The notes below the pieces were generated by a model. That model saw nothing but the letters and a program-made list of their open reading frames with translations. It was not told where the DNA came from and ran no database searches. A program made the translations under genes and the position numbers. Of a stretch of DNA of 11,022 bases, positions 1 to 8,428 are shown one piece after another. Source of the DNA: Lachnospira sp900551945 (lineage in GTDB: Bacteria; Bacillota; Clostridia; Lachnospirales; Lachnospiraceae); assembly GCA_048380335.1 (NCBI GenBank), contig DBFCCI010000037.1, positions 1 to 11,022 of the forward strand. The letters run 5' to 3'. Each line of letters starts with the position of its first letter. Within the stretch, counting starts at the first letter, position 1.

Positions 1-194
1 CCATAATAATCACGGACCACATCTGCCTTGGCTTGTTTAACGCTATAGCCCCGTCTGGACATCCAGGAACTCATACCACCAAAAGTGGTATGCTGATCGC
101 GGCAAACATCGGCTAAAGAACAATTGTAGTCTACTTTCAATACTTCAAGGAAATGTTTCCAAGTTTTTCCAAATCGATTTTCTACTAAATCCAT
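1..194 (-). CDS. Hypothetical protein, 5' part only
   Basis: I do not recognise this protein. The minus strand reads from ATG at 194 for 64 codons without a stop and leaves the window at position 1, so the C-terminus is unseen. The visible part is mixed-charge and soluble, with no signal peptide or membrane segment. Residues 26-57 (SLADVCRDQH, then SSWMSRRGYSVKQAK) look like a helix-turn-helix of the kind seen in small Bacteroidales proteins linked to transposases, where a conserved W-x-x-R-R/Q-G-Y/H-S-V segment is common. That resemblance is from memory and weak. A TAnnTTTG-type box 23 bp upstream of the ATG supports the start. The gene is divergent from the restriction operon and probably marks its left border. 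Confidence 0.6.
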   Translation of the reverse strand, partial: MDLVENRFGKTWKHFLEVLKVDYNCSLADVCRDQHTTFGGMSSWMSRRGYSVKQAKADVVRDYY

Positions 195-216
195 AATGCT
201 TCATTTTTATACATCG

Positions 217-224
217 CAAAAATA
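217..224 (-). promoter_or_regulatory. Bacteroidales -7 box for the leftmost gene
   Basis: On the minus strand these bases read TATTTTTG, which fits the Bacteroidales -7 consensus TAnnTTTG. A TTGT sits 19 bp further upstream, about where the weak -33 element is expected. Transcription would start about 15 bp before the ATG at 194. The match is short and was found by eye. Confidence 0.4.
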
Positions 225-292
225 TAAGAATGAAAAAAGGGCGACAAGATAGAATCGCGGAGACGCTTACACGGTGAAGATTGAAAACAATG

Positions 293-329
293 TCCGTTCA
301 TTCACAGTTACTTCCTGTGAATGAACGGA
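293..329. repeat. Perfect 15-bp inverted repeat with 7-nt loop
   Basis: The left arm 293-307 (TCCGTTCATTCACAG) is exactly complementary to the right arm 315-329, with the loop TTACTTC between them. There is no T-run on either side, so it is not a standard intrinsic terminator. It lies midway between two divergent genes, upstream of the hsdR promoter box. It could be an operator for a dimeric regulator, a hairpin in a long leader, or a relic of a mobile element end. The flanking 195-292 and 330-434 hold no gene I can support. Confidence 0.75.
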
Positions 330-434
330 TAAGCTTTAGGTGGAGAGAGTGGAGAACGGTTTATAAAAATAAAGTACATTAATCAAGAACAAAAAAGTTT
401 TAGGATCACCTCCGAGTATTTGGATATTATTCGT

Positions 435-442
435 TATCTTTG
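435..442 (+). promoter_or_regulatory. Candidate promoter (-7 box) of the hsdR operon
   Basis: TATCTTTG matches the Bacteroidales -7 consensus TAnnTTTG exactly. It would place the transcript start near 449 and a leader of about 27 nt before the hsdR ATG. The nearest TTTG upstream (419-422) is only 12 bp away, closer than the usual 19-21 bp, so the -33 element is weak or absent. No other promoter of this quality is apparent between the operon genes. Confidence 0.55.
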
Positions 443-475
443 GAAACTTTATTTCATTAATTAATATCATTTGAG

Positions 476-3445
476 ATGATGAGAGAAGCCCAAATAGAAG
501 AACTATTTATAAAAAAGTTAGAAGAACTCAAATACTCCTATCGCAGAGATATTCGCGACAGAAACTCTCTTGAACAAAACTTCCGAGAAAAGTTTGAGTC
601 TCTTAATCGAGTAAGGCTGACTGAAAATGAATTTGAACGGCTGAAAGCCGAAATAATAACACCTGATGTATTTGCTGCCTCGAAGTTGCTGCGTGAAAGG
701 AATTATTTCCAACGTGAAGATGGCACTCCTCTGCATTATACATTGGTGAACATAAAAGATTGGTGTAAGAATGAATATGAGGTTATCAACCAATTGAGAA
801 TAAATACAGGAAATAGTAACCATCGATATGATGTCATTATTCTTATTAATGGTATTCCGGTAGTTCAAGTTGAATTAAAAACATTAGACGTCTCACCTAG
901 GAAAGCAATACAACAAATTGTTGATTACAAAAACGATATTGGTAACGGTTATACCAACTCATTACTCTGTTTTATGCAATTATTCATTGTTAGCAACAGG
1001 AGTGATACCCGTTACTTTGCCAACAACCAAAATCAGCATTTTAGTTTCGATGCCAACGAACAATTTCTACCTGTGTATCAACTTGCAAATGAGCGGAATA
1101 GAAAAATCAGACATTTAGACTCTTTTGCAGAACTATTCTTGCCTAAATGTACATTAGGAGAAATGATTAGCAAATATATGGTTTTGGTTGAAAGCGAGCA
1201 AAAACTATTGATTATGCGTCCCTACCAAATCTATGCAGTGAAAGCAATTGTAAACTGCATTCATCAGAATCGGGGTAACGGCTATGTATGGCATACGACA
1301 GGTAGTGGAAAGACGCTTACTTCATTCAAAGCCTCCACGTTATTGAAAGATAATCCGGACATAGAAAAATGCCTTTTTGTTGTTGACCGCAAAGATTTGG
1401 ACAGGCAAACCCGTGAAGAGTTTAATAAGTTTCAAGAAGGAAGCGTGGAAGAAAACACCAATACCGAAACGCTTGTAAGGCGACTACTTTCTGCAGATTA
1501 TGCGGATAAAGTCATTGTAACAACCATCCAAAAGTTGGGTTTGGCATTGGATGGAAACCATAAAAAGAACTATAAAGAACGTTTAAATCCATTGAGTAAA
1601 AAACGAATGGTTTTCATCTTTGACGAATGCCATCGCTCTCAATTTGGTGAGAACCATAAAGCCATCAAAGAATTTTTCCCTAATGCTCAACTGTTTGGCT
1701 TTACCGGAACACCTATTTTCGATGATAACGCAACACAAAAGACTAGGGAGGAAGACCACGCCTCCAACAAGAAAACTAAGGATATTTTCGAAAAGGAACT
1801 GCATGCATACACCATTACAAATGCAATTGATGACCAAAACGTATTACGTTTCCATGTAGAATATTTTAAAGGCAAAGGAAACATTAATCCTAAGCCAGGA
1901 GAAACGATTACTCAACAAGCAGTGATTGAAGCTATTATAGACAAACACAATGCCGCAACCAATTCGAGGAAGTTCAATGCAATTCTGGCAACCGCTTCTA
2001 TAAACGATGCAATAGAATATTATAATCTTTTCAAAGAAATCCAGAAACAAAAGCAAAAAACAAACAAAGACTATCTACCTCTAAATATAGCCTGCGTTTT
2101 TTCACCTCCGGCAGAGGGTAATAAAGATATTCAACAAATTCAGGAAGACTTGGAGCAAGAAAAAGAAGACAACAAGCAAAATCCTGATGAGAAGAAAGCA
2201 GCATTAAAGAGTATTATCAGGGATTATAATAAACAATACGGAACAAATCACAACATTAATGAGTTTGATTTGTATTACCAAGATGTACAAAAGCGCATCA
2301 AAGACCAACAATACAGTAATGCGGATTATCCTCACAAAAATAAAATTGATATCGTCATTGTTGTAGATATGCTACTTACGGGTTTTGACTCTAAATATCT
2401 CAACACTTTGTATGTAGATAAAAATCTAAGATATCATGGACTGATACAGGCTTTTTCACGTACCAACCGTGTACTAAACGATACTAAGCCATACGGAAAT
2501 ATATTAGATTTCCGCCACCAGGAAAATGCCGTAAACGAAGCTATCGCTTTATTCTCAGGAGAAAAATCTGAAGAACAAGCGAAAAAAATCTGGTTAGTTG
2601 ATCCGGCTCCTGTAGTAATTGAAAAATATAAAGAAGCCGTAGCAGCTTTAGGTGATTTCATGCGACAAAATAATTTAGCCTATGAACCGCAGGAAGTGTA
2701 TAATTTGAAGGGAGATACTTCGCGAATCGCTTTTGTCAAAAATTTCAAGGAAGTACAGCGATTAAAAACCCAACTCGACCAATATACAGACTTAAATGAG
2801 GAACAACAAACTCAAATTGAAGAGATATTGCCTGAAAACACTTTCCGTTCATTTAAAAGTTCGTACATAGAAACGGCTAAACAATTTAGGGAAATACAAC
2901 AAAAAGGCGGCGATAACATCCCCGTAGATATACAACAACTTGATTTTGAGTTTGTACTTTTTTCCTCAGCATTGATTGACTATGATTACATCATGGGACT
3001 AATTGCTGACAGCACTCAAAAGAAACCATCTAAACAGAAAATGACAAAAGCACAAATCATTAACCTGCTCTGTTCAAGTTCTAATTTGATGGATGAACAA
3101 GAAGATTTAACTGAATACATAAAAAGTCTGGATTGGAATAATGGTCAAGATATACAATCGCTACATGATGGTTACAATGCTTTTAAGATAGAGAAAAATG
3201 AAAAAGAGCTATCTGATATCGCAAACAAACACGGACTAACCGCGTCTGCCTTAAAAGATTTTACAGACAAAATTATGCAACGTATGATTTTCGACGGTGA
3301 AAAACTAACGGATCTCCTTGAACCGTTAGAACTAAGCTGGAAAGAACGCCGTACGAAAGAACTAGCATTGATGGCAGACTTAGTCCCTCACTTAAAAAAA
3401 CAAGCTCAAGAACGTGAGATTTCAGGATTAGCTGCTTATGAATAA
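476..3445 (+). CDS. hsdR: Type I restriction enzyme, R subunit (HsdR)
   Basis: HsdR is the ATP-driven DNA translocase and endonuclease of a type I restriction-modification complex; it cuts unmethylated foreign DNA after pulling it past the bound complex. The 989-residue length is normal. The N-terminal PD-(D/E)xK nuclease is visible as YDVIILINGIPVVQVELK, with D119, E133 and K135 as the likely catalytic residues. The superfamily 2 helicase motor follows: Walker A HTTGSGKT (273-280), a DEAD-box-like FDECH (382-386), motif III GFTGTP (408-413), a TGFDS motif near 635 and QAFSRTNR near 660. The C-terminal third is helical and should dock on HsdM. Two ATGs stand in tandem (476 and 479), and either may be used. 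It is the first gene of the operon, 15 bp before the ATPase gene. Confidence 0.97.
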   Translation: MMREAQIEELFIKKLEELKYSYRRDIRDRNSLEQNFREKFESLNRVRLTENEFERLKAEIITPDVFAASKLLRERNYFQREDGTPLHYTLVNIKDWCKNEYEVINQLRINTGNSNHRYDVIILINGIPVVQVELKTLDVSPRKAIQQIVDYKNDIGNGYTNSLLCFMQLFIVSNRSDTRYFANNQNQHFSFDANEQFLPVYQLANERNRKIRHLDSFAELFLPKCTLGEMISKYMVLVESEQKLLIMRPYQIYAVKAIVNCIHQNRGNGYVWHTTGSGKTLTSFKASTLLKDNPDIEKCLFVVDRKDLDRQTREEFNKFQEGSVEENTNTETLVRRLLSADYADKVIVTTIQKLGLALDGNHKKNYKERLNPLSKKRMVFIFDECHRSQFGENHKAIKEFFPNAQLFGFTGTPIFDDNATQKTREEDHASNKKTKDIFEKELHAYTITNAIDDQNVLRFHVEYFKGKGNINPKPGETITQQAVIEAIIDKHNAATNSRKFNAILATASINDAIEYYNLFKEIQKQKQKTNKDYLPLNIACVFSPPAEGNKDIQQIQEDLEQEKEDNKQNPDEKKAALKSIIRDYNKQYGTNHNINEFDLYYQDVQKRIKDQQYSNADYPHKNKIDIVIVVDMLLTGFDSKYLNTLYVDKNLRYHGLIQAFSRTNRVLNDTKPYGNILDFRHQENAVNEAIALFSGEKSEEQAKKIWLVDPAPVVIEKYKEAVAALGDFMRQNNLAYEPQEVYNLKGDTSRIAFVKNFKEVQRLKTQLDQYTDLNEEQQTQIEEILPENTFRSFKSSYIETAKQFREIQQKGGDNIPVDIQQLDFEFVLFSSALIDYDYIMGLIADSTQKKPSKQKMTKAQIINLLCSSSNLMDEQEDLTEYIKSLDWNNGQDIQSLHDGYNAFKIEKNEKELSDIANKHGLTASALKDFTDKIMQRMIFDGEKLTDLLEPLELSWKERRTKELALMADLVPHLKKQAQEREISGLAAYE

Positions 3446-3460
3446 CATGAAGAGAAGAAT

Positions 3461-4621
3461 ATGAGTAACCAACCTAAAATATATAAATATAAAGATTTGT
3501 CGGGACTAGCCGCAAGGTTACGTGGCGATCTGGTTGAACATGACTTTGTCTTACTTTACGCTCATAATGGAACAGGTAAAACCCGTTTATCTATAGAGTT
3601 TAAGAATAAAGGAAAAAAGAAAATAAACGAAGACACTCTCTATTTTAATGCTTTCACCGAAGATCTGTTTCATTGGGACAATGACTTGGAAAATGATATG
3701 GATCGTGTTCTTAAAATAAATGCTGATTCAAAATTCTTCAATGCATTTAAAGAATTAGCCCTGGAAGAGAAAATCTTCGCATATCTGGAACGCTATGCAG
3801 AATTTGACTTCAAATTTGATTATGAAAAATGGGAAATAAGCTTCAGCAAGCAGATTCCCAATCCCAAACATAGGTTTAACAACAAAGAACCTGAGTATAT
3901 CATTCAGAACAATATTAAAATTTCTCGTGGCGAAGAGAATATTTTTATCTGGTGTATCTTTCTTGCCATCTGCGAACTGACAATAGATGGTGCAGAAGCT
4001 TACAATTGGGTTGAATACATATACATAGACGATCCAATCTCCTCGTTGGATGACAATAATGCTATTGCTGTAGCCAGTGATTTATCTCAGTTGTTGAAAA
4101 AAGGAAAAGATAAGGTCAAATCCGTTATTTCATCTCACCACAGTTTGTTTTTCAACGTCGTTTACAATGAATTAAAGCAAAAACAGTGCAAACGATATTT
4201 TCTACATAAGAATGGAACTGATGGGTATACTTTACAAGCAACTGACGAGACACCTTTTTTCCACCATATAGCCATATTGAGTGAACTCAAACAAGTGATG
4301 GATTCCGGTAAAATCAACACTTATCATTTCAATATGTTACGCAGTATTCTGGAAAAGACATCTACATTCTTCGGATATGATGACTTTTCAAAATGTATTC
4401 ATGGAGTAGAGGATGAAGTACTTTACTCACGTGCCCTAAACCTATTGAGCCATGGAAAATATTCTATTTATGAACCTGTAGAGATGGGAGATGATAACAA
4501 AATTCTTTTTATAAAAATATTGCGAGCGTTTTTGGATAAATATAAATTTGACTTACCCACTCTTCTAATTGAAGAAAAAGAAGTAATTGATTCGATTGAC
4601 AAAGAAAAAATGAGAAATTAA
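3461..4621 (+). CDS. PrrC/RloC-like ABC-ATPase, candidate anticodon nuclease
   Basis: This is an ABC/SMC-type ATPase of 386 residues. Visible motifs are Walker A AHNGTGKT (34-41, K40), a signature-like ISRGEEN (154-160), Walker B with D-loop YIYIDDPISSLDDNN (186-200) and an H-loop SSHHS (224-228). The C-terminal domain carries R294-x3-E298 (LRSILE) and H331 (NLLSHG). E. coli PrrC, a tRNA-Lys anticodon nuclease of about 396 residues encoded inside a type I restriction locus, uses R320, E324 and H356 (recalled from the literature). The length, order and spacing match closely. PrrC is held silent by its restriction enzyme and released when a phage inhibits that enzyme. Here the gene lies between hsdR and hsdM, 2 bp before hsdM, which suits co-production with the complex. 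A purine-rich AGAGAAG precedes the ATG. The ATPase call is firm; nuclease activity and tRNA target are inferred. Confidence 0.82.
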   Translation: MSNQPKIYKYKDLSGLAARLRGDLVEHDFVLLYAHNGTGKTRLSIEFKNKGKKKINEDTLYFNAFTEDLFHWDNDLENDMDRVLKINADSKFFNAFKELALEEKIFAYLERYAEFDFKFDYEKWEISFSKQIPNPKHRFNNKEPEYIIQNNIKISRGEENIFIWCIFLAICELTIDGAEAYNWVEYIYIDDPISSLDDNNAIAVASDLSQLLKKGKDKVKSVISSHHSLFFNVVYNELKQKQCKRYFLHKNGTDGYTLQATDETPFFHHIAILSELKQVMDSGKINTYHFNMLRSILEKTSTFFGYDDFSKCIHGVEDEVLYSRALNLLSHGKYSIYEPVEMGDDNKILFIKILRAFLDKYKFDLPTLLIEEKEVIDSIDKEKMRN

Positions 4622-4623
4622 AT

Positions 4624-6249
4624 ATGACAGTACAAGATCAAAAACAATTAGGTAAAACCCTTTGGGAAATAGCAGACGGATTGCGTGGAGCAATGAATGC
4701 AGATGACTTTCGCGATTATATGCTATCATTTCTTTTTCTACGCTATTTGTCTGATAATTACGAAGAAGCTGTAAAGAAAGAACTAGGGAGAGATTACCCT
4801 CAGCTGGAAGAAGCCAACAAACATAAAGCTTTAGGAGTATGGTATCAAGCAAATGAAACGGATGTACCGGAATTTGAAAAACAAATGCGCCGTAAAGTTC
4901 ATTATGTTATAAAACCTCAATATTTATGGAGTAACATTTCAGAAATGGCTCGTACTCAAGATGGTGAGTTACTGCAAACACTTGAAGAGGGCTTTAGATA
5001 CATTGAAAATGAATCATTTGAAAGTACTTTTCAGGGCCTGTTTTCGGAAATAAACTTGAATTCAGAAAAGTTAGGTAGGACAGCCTCGGATAGAAATAAG
5101 AAACTTTGCACTATTATTCAAAAAATAGCAGAAGGAATTGCAAGATTCTCAACAGATACAGACATTTTAGGCGATGCTTATGAATACCTTATCGGTCAGT
5201 TTGCCGCAGGCTCAGGAAAGAAAGCCGGAGAATTTTATACTCCGCAACAGTTATCGACCATTTTATCTAAAATTGTGATCTTAGATAGTCAAGACCCGGC
5301 ATTAGGAGAAAAAAATAAATTAGACAGAGTATTGGATTTCGCATGTGGCTCCGGTTCCTTATTATTGAATGTTCGCAGGCAGTTAGTGGAAACCGAAGGA
5401 AGTATAGGGAAAATTTATGGGCAAGAAAAGAATATTACCACCTATAACCTTGCCCGTATGAATATGCTGTTACATGGACTCAAAGATACAGAATTCGAGA
5501 TACACCATGGTGACACATTAATAAATGACTGGAATATTCTGAACGAAATGAATCCTGCAAAAAAGATGGAATTCGATGCTATCGTTGCAAATCCCCCTTT
5601 CAGCTTACGTTGGGAGCCTAATGACACACTAACAGAAGATTTCCGTTTCAAGAACTATGGCATTGCCCCTAAATCGGCTGCTGACTTTGCATTCTTATTG
5701 CACGGCTTCCATTTCTTGTCCAATGGAGGGACAATGGCTATTATACTCCCGCATGGAGTATTGTTTCGTAGTGGAGCAGAGGAACGTATACGCACCAAAC
5801 TACTGAAAGATAATAATATAGATACAGTAATAGGTTTACCTTCTAATTTGTTCTTTTCTACAGGGATTCCGGTTTGCATTTTAGTATTAAAGAAATGCAA
5901 AAAATTTGATGATGTTCTTTTCATCAATGCCAGTGAGCATTTTGAAAAAGATAAGAGACAAAATCGTCTACGAGAAGGAGAAGACGGCAAGCCTAATGAT
6001 ATTCAGAAAATCATAGAAACATATCAATTCCGAAAAGAGGAAGAACGATACTCCCGGCGGGTGTCTATGGACGAGATTGAGCAAAACGGTTACAATCTTA
6101 ATATTAGCAGATACGTAAGCACGTTTAAAGAAGAAGAGCCCATTGACATACATGCAGTAATGGCTGAAATCAAAGAACTTGAAGCTAAACGAGCTGATTT
6201 AGACAAAGAAATAAATGTTTATCTGAAAGAACTTGGATTGATAGAGTAA
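4624..6249 (+). CDS. hsdM: Type I DNA methyltransferase, M subunit (HsdM)
   Basis: HsdM transfers a methyl group from S-adenosylmethionine to adenine N6 in the target chosen by HsdS, marking host DNA as self; two HsdM and one HsdS form the methylase core to which HsdR binds. The 541-residue length is typical. The N-terminal helical domain (about 5-190) is of the HsdM_N type. It is followed by AGEFYTPQQL (201-210), the AdoMet-binding motif I DFACGSGSLLL (238-248) and the catalytic motif IV NPPF (323-326), the N6-adenine signature. The C-terminal 40 residues are charged and probably coiled-coil, as expected for contact with HsdS. All key residues are present, so it should be active. The start lies 2 bp after the ATPase stop, and the RhuM gene begins 5 bp after its own stop. 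Confidence 0.98.
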   Translation: MTVQDQKQLGKTLWEIADGLRGAMNADDFRDYMLSFLFLRYLSDNYEEAVKKELGRDYPQLEEANKHKALGVWYQANETDVPEFEKQMRRKVHYVIKPQYLWSNISEMARTQDGELLQTLEEGFRYIENESFESTFQGLFSEINLNSEKLGRTASDRNKKLCTIIQKIAEGIARFSTDTDILGDAYEYLIGQFAAGSGKKAGEFYTPQQLSTILSKIVILDSQDPALGEKNKLDRVLDFACGSGSLLLNVRRQLVETEGSIGKIYGQEKNITTYNLARMNMLLHGLKDTEFEIHHGDTLINDWNILNEMNPAKKMEFDAIVANPPFSLRWEPNDTLTEDFRFKNYGIAPKSAADFAFLLHGFHFLSNGGTMAIILPHGVLFRSGAEERIRTKLLKDNNIDTVIGLPSNLFFSTGIPVCILVLKKCKKFDDVLFINASEHFEKDKRQNRLREGEDGKPNDIQKIIETYQFRKEEERYSRRVSMDEIEQNGYNLNISRYVSTFKEEEPIDIHAVMAEIKELEAKRADLDKEINVYLKELGLIE

Positions 6250-6254
6250 TAACG

Positions 6255-7289
6255 ATGCCGAAGAATTTTGAAATAAAAAATAGTACAGCCGAGTTCCTCA
6301 TGTTCGTGATGGAAGGTAAAGAAGACGGTGTACAAATGACGTATAAAGACGAAACAATTTGGTGTACGCAGAAGGCAATGGCTACGCTGTTTGATGTAGG
6401 TGTTCCTGCCATTAGTAAGCACTTGAAGAATATCTTCGATACAGGTGAACTTTCAGAAAAATCAGTTATTTCCATTTTGGAAACAACTGCCGCAGATGGC
6501 AAATCCTATAAAACTTCTTTCTATTCGCTCGATGCTATTATTTCTGTTGGTTACCGTGTGAATTCTGTCCGTGCCACTCAATTCCGCCAATGGGCAACCT
6601 ACATATTGCGGCAATTTGCCATACGTGGTTATGTTATTGATAAAAAGCGAATGGAAAATGGTTCATTCATTGGTGAAGACTATTTCGAACATTTGCTTGC
6701 CGAAATTAGGGAGATAAGACTTAGTGAACGTCGTTTCTATCAGAAGTTGACCGATATATATGCCACAGCCATCGATTACAATAAGGATGCACCAACTACT
6801 CGTCTATTCTTTAAGAAAGTGCAAAACAAAATGCACTTTGCCATACATGGTCATACAGCTGCCGAACTGATAGTAGAGCGAGCCAATGCACAAAAAGAAA
6901 ATATGGGATTGACAACCTGGGAAAATGCCCCTGACGGAAAAATAGTAAAACCTGATGTGAGTATAGCAAAAAATTATTTAAATGAATTAGAACTGGAAGA
7001 TATGGGACGTTTGGTCAACGCTACTTTAGATATGGCCGAACGTATGGCAAAACGACACATTCCTATGACCATGGAAGATTGGGCTAAACGAATAGATATT
7101 ATTCTCGAAGCTGGAGATAATGCAGTATTGATTGATGCAGGTAAAGTTACCGCAGAGTTTGCCAAATCTTTTGCAGAATCAGAGTTCGAAAAATATCGTA
7201 TTGTACAGGACAGATTATTCTGTTCTGACTTTGATCGGTTTGATGACAACGGCATCCTTTCATTCGATTTTAACCTTAATGAAGAATAA
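6255..7289 (+). CDS. rhuM: RhuM-family protein (virulence RhuM / Fic-DOC-associated)
   Basis: The 344-residue protein matches the RhuM family as I know it: an N-terminal part with YKDETIWCTQKAMATLF (30-46) and ISKHLKNIF (53-61), which looks like a DNA-binding helix-turn-helix, then FYSLDAIISVGYRVNS (89-104) and RATQFRQWAT (106-115), then a helical C-terminal half with KVQNKMHFAIHGHTAAELI (188-206). The family is named after a Salmonella pathogenicity-island gene, and its biochemical role is unknown. Members often sit inside type I restriction operons in Bacteroidetes and other phyla, between hsdM and hsdS as here. A regulatory or complex-associated role is possible but unproven. There is no signal peptide or membrane segment. 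It is spaced 5 bp from hsdM and 5 bp from hsdS, so it is surely co-transcribed. Confidence 0.9.
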   Translation: MPKNFEIKNSTAEFLMFVMEGKEDGVQMTYKDETIWCTQKAMATLFDVGVPAISKHLKNIFDTGELSEKSVISILETTAADGKSYKTSFYSLDAIISVGYRVNSVRATQFRQWATYILRQFAIRGYVIDKKRMENGSFIGEDYFEHLLAEIREIRLSERRFYQKLTDIYATAIDYNKDAPTTRLFFKKVQNKMHFAIHGHTAAELIVERANAQKENMGLTTWENAPDGKIVKPDVSIAKNYLNELELEDMGRLVNATLDMAERMAKRHIPMTMEDWAKRIDIILEAGDNAVLIDAGKVTAEFAKSFAESEFEKYRIVQDRLFCSDFDRFDDNGILSFDFNLNEE

Positions 7290-7294
7290 CAGTT

Positions 7295-8428
7295 ATGGCA
7301 AATAATAACAATACAAAAAACCTCAATGTTCCAAATTTGAGATTCCCGGAGTTTAAGGGGGAGTGGGAAGATAAGAAACTTGGAGATTTGTGTAGCGAAT
7401 TTAAAAGTGGTAAAAATATTAAATCAGCCGAAATCCTAGAAGATGGCAAATTTCCGGTTTTTGGAGGAAATGGATTAAGAGGTTTTACACATAAATATAA
7501 TTATAACGGAGAATATGTGATAGTTGGAAGGCAAGGTGCTTTATGCGGAAATGTTCGTCTTGTTGAAGGTAAATGCTATATGACAGAACATGCGATTGTA
7601 ATTCAAGGGAGTGAGGATAATAACACAAAGTTTTTATTATATCTATTAGATAAACTAAATCTGGGGCAATATTCAGACCAATCAGCCCAACCTGGTTTAG
7701 CAGTGAATAAACTTCAGAAGATAAAAGTCACTATACCTAACCTTTCTGAGCAAAACAAAATAGCATCCTTTTTATTTCTATTGGATCAACGTATTAAGAC
7801 CCAAATCAAAATAATTGAGGATTTGAAAGTATTACAAAATACGCTAATTGATTATTATTATCATCATCAAAGGTACGATAAAAATGTATCATTGTTTGAT
7901 TGTATATCGCAAACATCCGAAAGAAATAAAAAAAATAACGCATTTCCTGTATTATCTGTGAGTAACAAATATGGGTTTATCCAACAAATAGAGCAATTTG
8001 AAAATAGAAAGGTAGCTAGCGAGGATATTTCAAATTATAAAATAGTTAGAAAAAATGACTTCGCATATAATCCAGCAAGAATAAATGTGGGTTCCATTGC
8101 CAAATTAATAAAATATAGCAATGGTATAGTTAGTCCGATGTATATTTGCTTCCGAGCGAAAGATAATTTCTTGCCCGATTTCTTAGAATTTTATTTCAAA
8201 TCAAAGCAATTCAAAAATGAAGTCCTAAAAAGGCTTGAAGGTAGTGTAAGGCAATGTTTGCCTTTCGAGGGTTTATGTGATATTCCAGTTGTTTTCCCGC
8301 CAAAAGAGAAACAAAAAGATATAATTACACAGCTAAGTGCAATTCAAACAAAGATAGAAATAGAAACTACCATTAAAGAATTACAGTTAAAACAAAAACA
8401 GCACTTACTTCACCAAATGCTCATATAA
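7295..8428 (+). CDS. hsdS: Type I specificity subunit (HsdS), expressed copy
   Basis: HsdS reads the split DNA target and recruits HsdM and HsdR. The 377 residues show the usual two-repeat design: a short N-terminal conserved segment LRFPEFKGEWEDKKLGD (15-31), target recognition domain 1 (about 31-150), a central conserved helix SEQNKIASFL...DQRIKTQIKIIE (151-175), target recognition domain 2 (about 198-335) and a C-terminal conserved helix ending LLHQMLI. Of the two hsdS frames in the window, only this one has an ATG and lies in line with hsdM and the operon promoter. Residues 11-28 are encoded by the 53-bp outer repeat and residues 165-175 by the 33-bp inner repeat, so both recognition domains can be replaced from the opposite-strand copy. 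The target sequence cannot be read from the protein. Confidence 0.96.
   Translation: MANNNNTKNLNVPNLRFPEFKGEWEDKKLGDLCSEFKSGKNIKSAEILEDGKFPVFGGNGLRGFTHKYNYNGEYVIVGRQGALCGNVRLVEGKCYMTEHAIVIQGSEDNNTKFLLYLLDKLNLGQYSDQSAQPGLAVNKLQKIKVTIPNLSEQNKIASFLFLLDQRIKTQIKIIEDLKVLQNTLIDYYYHHQRYDKNVSLFDCISQTSERNKKNNAFPVLSVSNKYGFIQQIEQFENRKVASEDISNYKIVRKNDFAYNPARINVGSIAKLIKYSNGIVSPMYICFRAKDNFLPDFLEFYFKSKQFKNEVLKRLEGSVRQCLPFEGLCDIPVVFPPKEKQKDIITQLSAIQTKIEIETTIKELQLKQKQHLLHQMLI
7326..7378 (+). repeat. Outer inverted repeat, left arm (53 bp)
   Basis: This is identical, in reverse complement, to 9489-9541. Beyond the perfect 53 bp, the match runs on to 7386 with two differences. It encodes the conserved N-terminal segment of HsdS, so recombination within it keeps the reading frame. 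It is the expected crossover site for inverting the 2.2-kb segment. Confidence 0.97.
7787..7819 (+). repeat. Inner inverted repeat, left arm (33 bp)
   Basis: This matches the reverse complement of 8985-9017 at 32 of 33 positions; the single difference is C against T at 7801, a silent change. It encodes QRIKTQIKIIE in the central conserved helix of HsdS, between the two recognition domains. It is a plausible second crossover site. Confidence 0.93.

Noticed and set aside
293..329. Hairpin as an intrinsic terminator
   Set aside because: No T-run follows on either strand, and it lies between two genes that start there rather than end.
518..868. Antisense ORFs within hsdR, hsdM and RhuM (for example 518-868, 1583-1837, 5655-5990 and 6185-6502 on the minus strand)
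   Set aside because: They lie wholly or mostly inside well-supported genes, have no promoter or family likeness that I can see, and show compositions expected of shadow frames.
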